This document shows positions 12,923-13,824 of a DNA stretch of 13,824 nt, piece after piece. How positions within the stretch are numbered: the first letter of the stretch is position 1; each line of letters opens with the position of its first letter. Source of the stretch: CAKTOF01 sp964523945 (GTDB lineage: Bacteria; Bacillota; Clostridia; Oscillospirales; Oscillospiraceae); assembly GCA_964523945.1 (NCBI GenBank), contig CAZGBU010000050.1:1-13824 (forward strand). The letters are read 5' to 3'. The notes under the pieces were generated by a model that searched no databases, was not told where the DNA came from, and saw nothing but the letters and a program-made list of their open reading frames with translations. Position numbers and translations under genes: made by a program.

Positions 12923-13529
12923 TGAGATCATGGAACGGGTTGCGCTGACGCCGGATATGCGCATGCGCGTTCTACGCGTGCTGGAATCGTCAGAGGGAAC
13001 TGTGCCGCGTTGGGGATTGCGGCGGCATAGGATGTTGGCGGCTGCTGCCTGTTTCCTGCTGCTGCTCACTGGCGCGCTTACGCTGCCGCGGCTGCTGCGT
13101 GATGCATCCTCCGATCCGCCCGGCGTGCAGGTAACGCCGGATATTGTGCAGGCGGATTCTCTGGAGGCGCTTTCGGAGCTGGTTGGTTTCCCGGTGGCAC
13201 AGTTGGAAAGCCTGCCCTTTGCGGTAGATCGCGTGTGCTACACCGCGTATTGGAACGAGTTGGCTGAGATTGCGTACAACGGGAATGGTATGTATGCCGT
13301 ATACCGTATGTCTCGCGGCAGCGAAGATAACTCCGGTGATTACAGTGTTTATCAGGACATCCTGACTGTGGATGCCAACGGGTACACAGTTACGCTGAAA
13401 GGAAATGATGGCGCCTATTTGCTGGCCGTTTGGACGGATGGAACGTTTTCGTATTCGTTGAAGCTTTCCGACGGTATCCCGCAGGAGGAATGGGAAGCGG
13501 TGCTTTCCGAATTACCATTGCAGTCGTAG
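12906..13529 (+). CDS. Membrane anti-sigma factor with DUF4367-like ectodomain
   Basis: 207 residues from TTG 12906. The cytoplasmic part (1-42, 'RAYDEIMERVALTPDMRMRV') is followed by a transmembrane segment at about 43-60 and an extracytoplasmic domain from about 80. That domain holds 'EIAYNGNGMYAVYRM', 'DNSGDYSVYQD', 'VTLKGNDG' and 'LAVWTDGTFSYSL', also found in the secreted protein at 11346. Predicted role: bind and hold the sigma factor encoded just upstream until the ectodomain senses its signal. Start choice: GAGGGG is 1 base before ATG 12900 but 7 before TTG 12906, and the family N-terminus ('KRAYDEIM') starts there. With either start the gene overlaps the sigma stop by 17-23 bases. 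The anti-sigma function is inferred from order, topology and domain type. Confidence 0.8.
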   Translation: MKRAYDEIMERVALTPDMRMRVLRVLESSEGTVPRWGLRRHRMLAAAACFLLLLTGALTLPRLLRDASSDPPGVQVTPDIVQADSLEALSELVGFPVAQLESLPFAVDRVCYTAYWNELAEIAYNGNGMYAVYRMSRGSEDNSGDYSVYQDILTVDANGYTVTLKGNDGAYLLAVWTDGTFSYSLKLSDGIPQEEWEAVLSELPLQS

Positions 13530-13530
13530 A

Positions 13531-13561
13531 GAACGGGCACGGCTGAAAGCCGTGCCCGTTC
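13531..13561 (+). terminator. Strong hairpin after the sigma/anti-sigma cluster
   Basis: A perfect 14-bp stem (13531-13544 with 13548-13561) and a GAA loop start right after the stop codon. There is no U-run directly behind it; the nearest T6 is at 13615-13620. It may act as a terminator or as a 3' stabilising structure. Confidence 0.6.
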
Positions 13562-13641
13562 CGTGCTGCATCCATTTCACACATTTCATGCGGCAACGGA
13601 TACTGCGCTGCTGCTTTTTTATCAGAAGGCGGAAAAAGTCG

Positions 13642-13670
13642 TTGACATTCTTTTTTCAATATGCTAGTAT
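13642..13670 (+). promoter_or_regulatory. Promoter of the tRNA-Leu gene
   Basis: TTGACA (13642-13647), a 17-base spacer and TAGTAT (13665-13670) lie in an AT-rich patch 39 bases before the tRNA. Confidence 0.75.
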
Positions 13671-13709
13671 ATTCGAGCAGTCAATGCAGCTGCAAAGTTC
13701 ATATTCGAT

Positions 13710-13797
13710 GCGCGAGTGGTGGAATTGGCAGACTCGCTAGATTCAGGTTCTAGTGTCCACTCCGGACGTGCGGGTTCAAGTCCCGCCTCGCGCACCA
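13710..13797 (+). tRNA. tRNA-Leu (anticodon CAG)
   Basis: The acceptor stem GCGCGAG/CTCGCGC is followed by A73 and an encoded CCA (13795-13797). The anticodon stem CTAGA/TCTAG encloses the loop TTCAGGT, giving anticodon CAG, which reads CUG. A long variable arm (GTCC/GGAC) marks it as class II, as expected for leucine. The T arm is GCGGG-TTCAAGT-CCCGC. All parts are intact. Confidence 0.97.
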
Positions 13798-13824
13798 AAC
13801 CCATATAATCCGAACCCGTTTCCG

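Overview
The window is a GC-rich, low-passage stretch of bacterial chromosome. The Shine-Dalgarno sequences are strong (AGGAGG-like), the promoters are sigma-A type, and most genes are followed by U-tailed hairpins. The gene families are a SleB-type hydrolase with a copper-amine-oxidase-like N-terminal domain, short HTH_26/XRE regulators, a NatAB-like ABC exporter and small ECF sigma/anti-sigma pairs. Together these suggest a gut-type high-GC Firmicute of the Oscillospirales/Ruminococcaceae kind. That assignment is an inference from gene style, not from a marker gene.

Left part (1-3422, all minus strand): the 5' part of a secreted cell-wall hydrolase (runs off the left edge), a right-handed beta-helix protein of unknown role with its own near-consensus promoter and a very strong terminator, an Sfp-type 4'-phosphopantetheinyl transferase, and a small membrane-anchored protein of unknown function.

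Middle part (3652-7747): an ECF sigma factor overlaps a single-pass anti-sigma-like membrane protein by 68 bases. That pair converges on a short HTH regulator gene through a shared hairpin. The HTH gene has a divergent control region in which two promoters overlap at their -35 boxes. The rightward one is a perfect TTGACA-17-TATAAT with an 8-bp inverted repeat inside it. It points at a two-gene ABC exporter operon (ATPase plus ABC-2 permease), which also has a second, proximal promoter.

Right part (7779-13824): a yybP-ykoY (manganese) riboswitch with a competing terminator precedes an 878-residue P2-type cation ATPase. Next come a GNAT acetyltransferase and a probable three-gene cluster: a secreted CuAO_N-domain protein, a second ECF sigma factor with an unusual N-terminal extension, and its membrane anti-sigma. 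The secreted protein and the anti-sigma ectodomain share the same C-terminal domain, the most suggestive sign of an uncharacterised signalling module here. The window ends with a tRNA-Leu(CAG) gene behind its own promoter.

No CRISPR array, insertion sequence, phage gene or rRNA was seen, and no gene-free stretch exceeds 300 bases.
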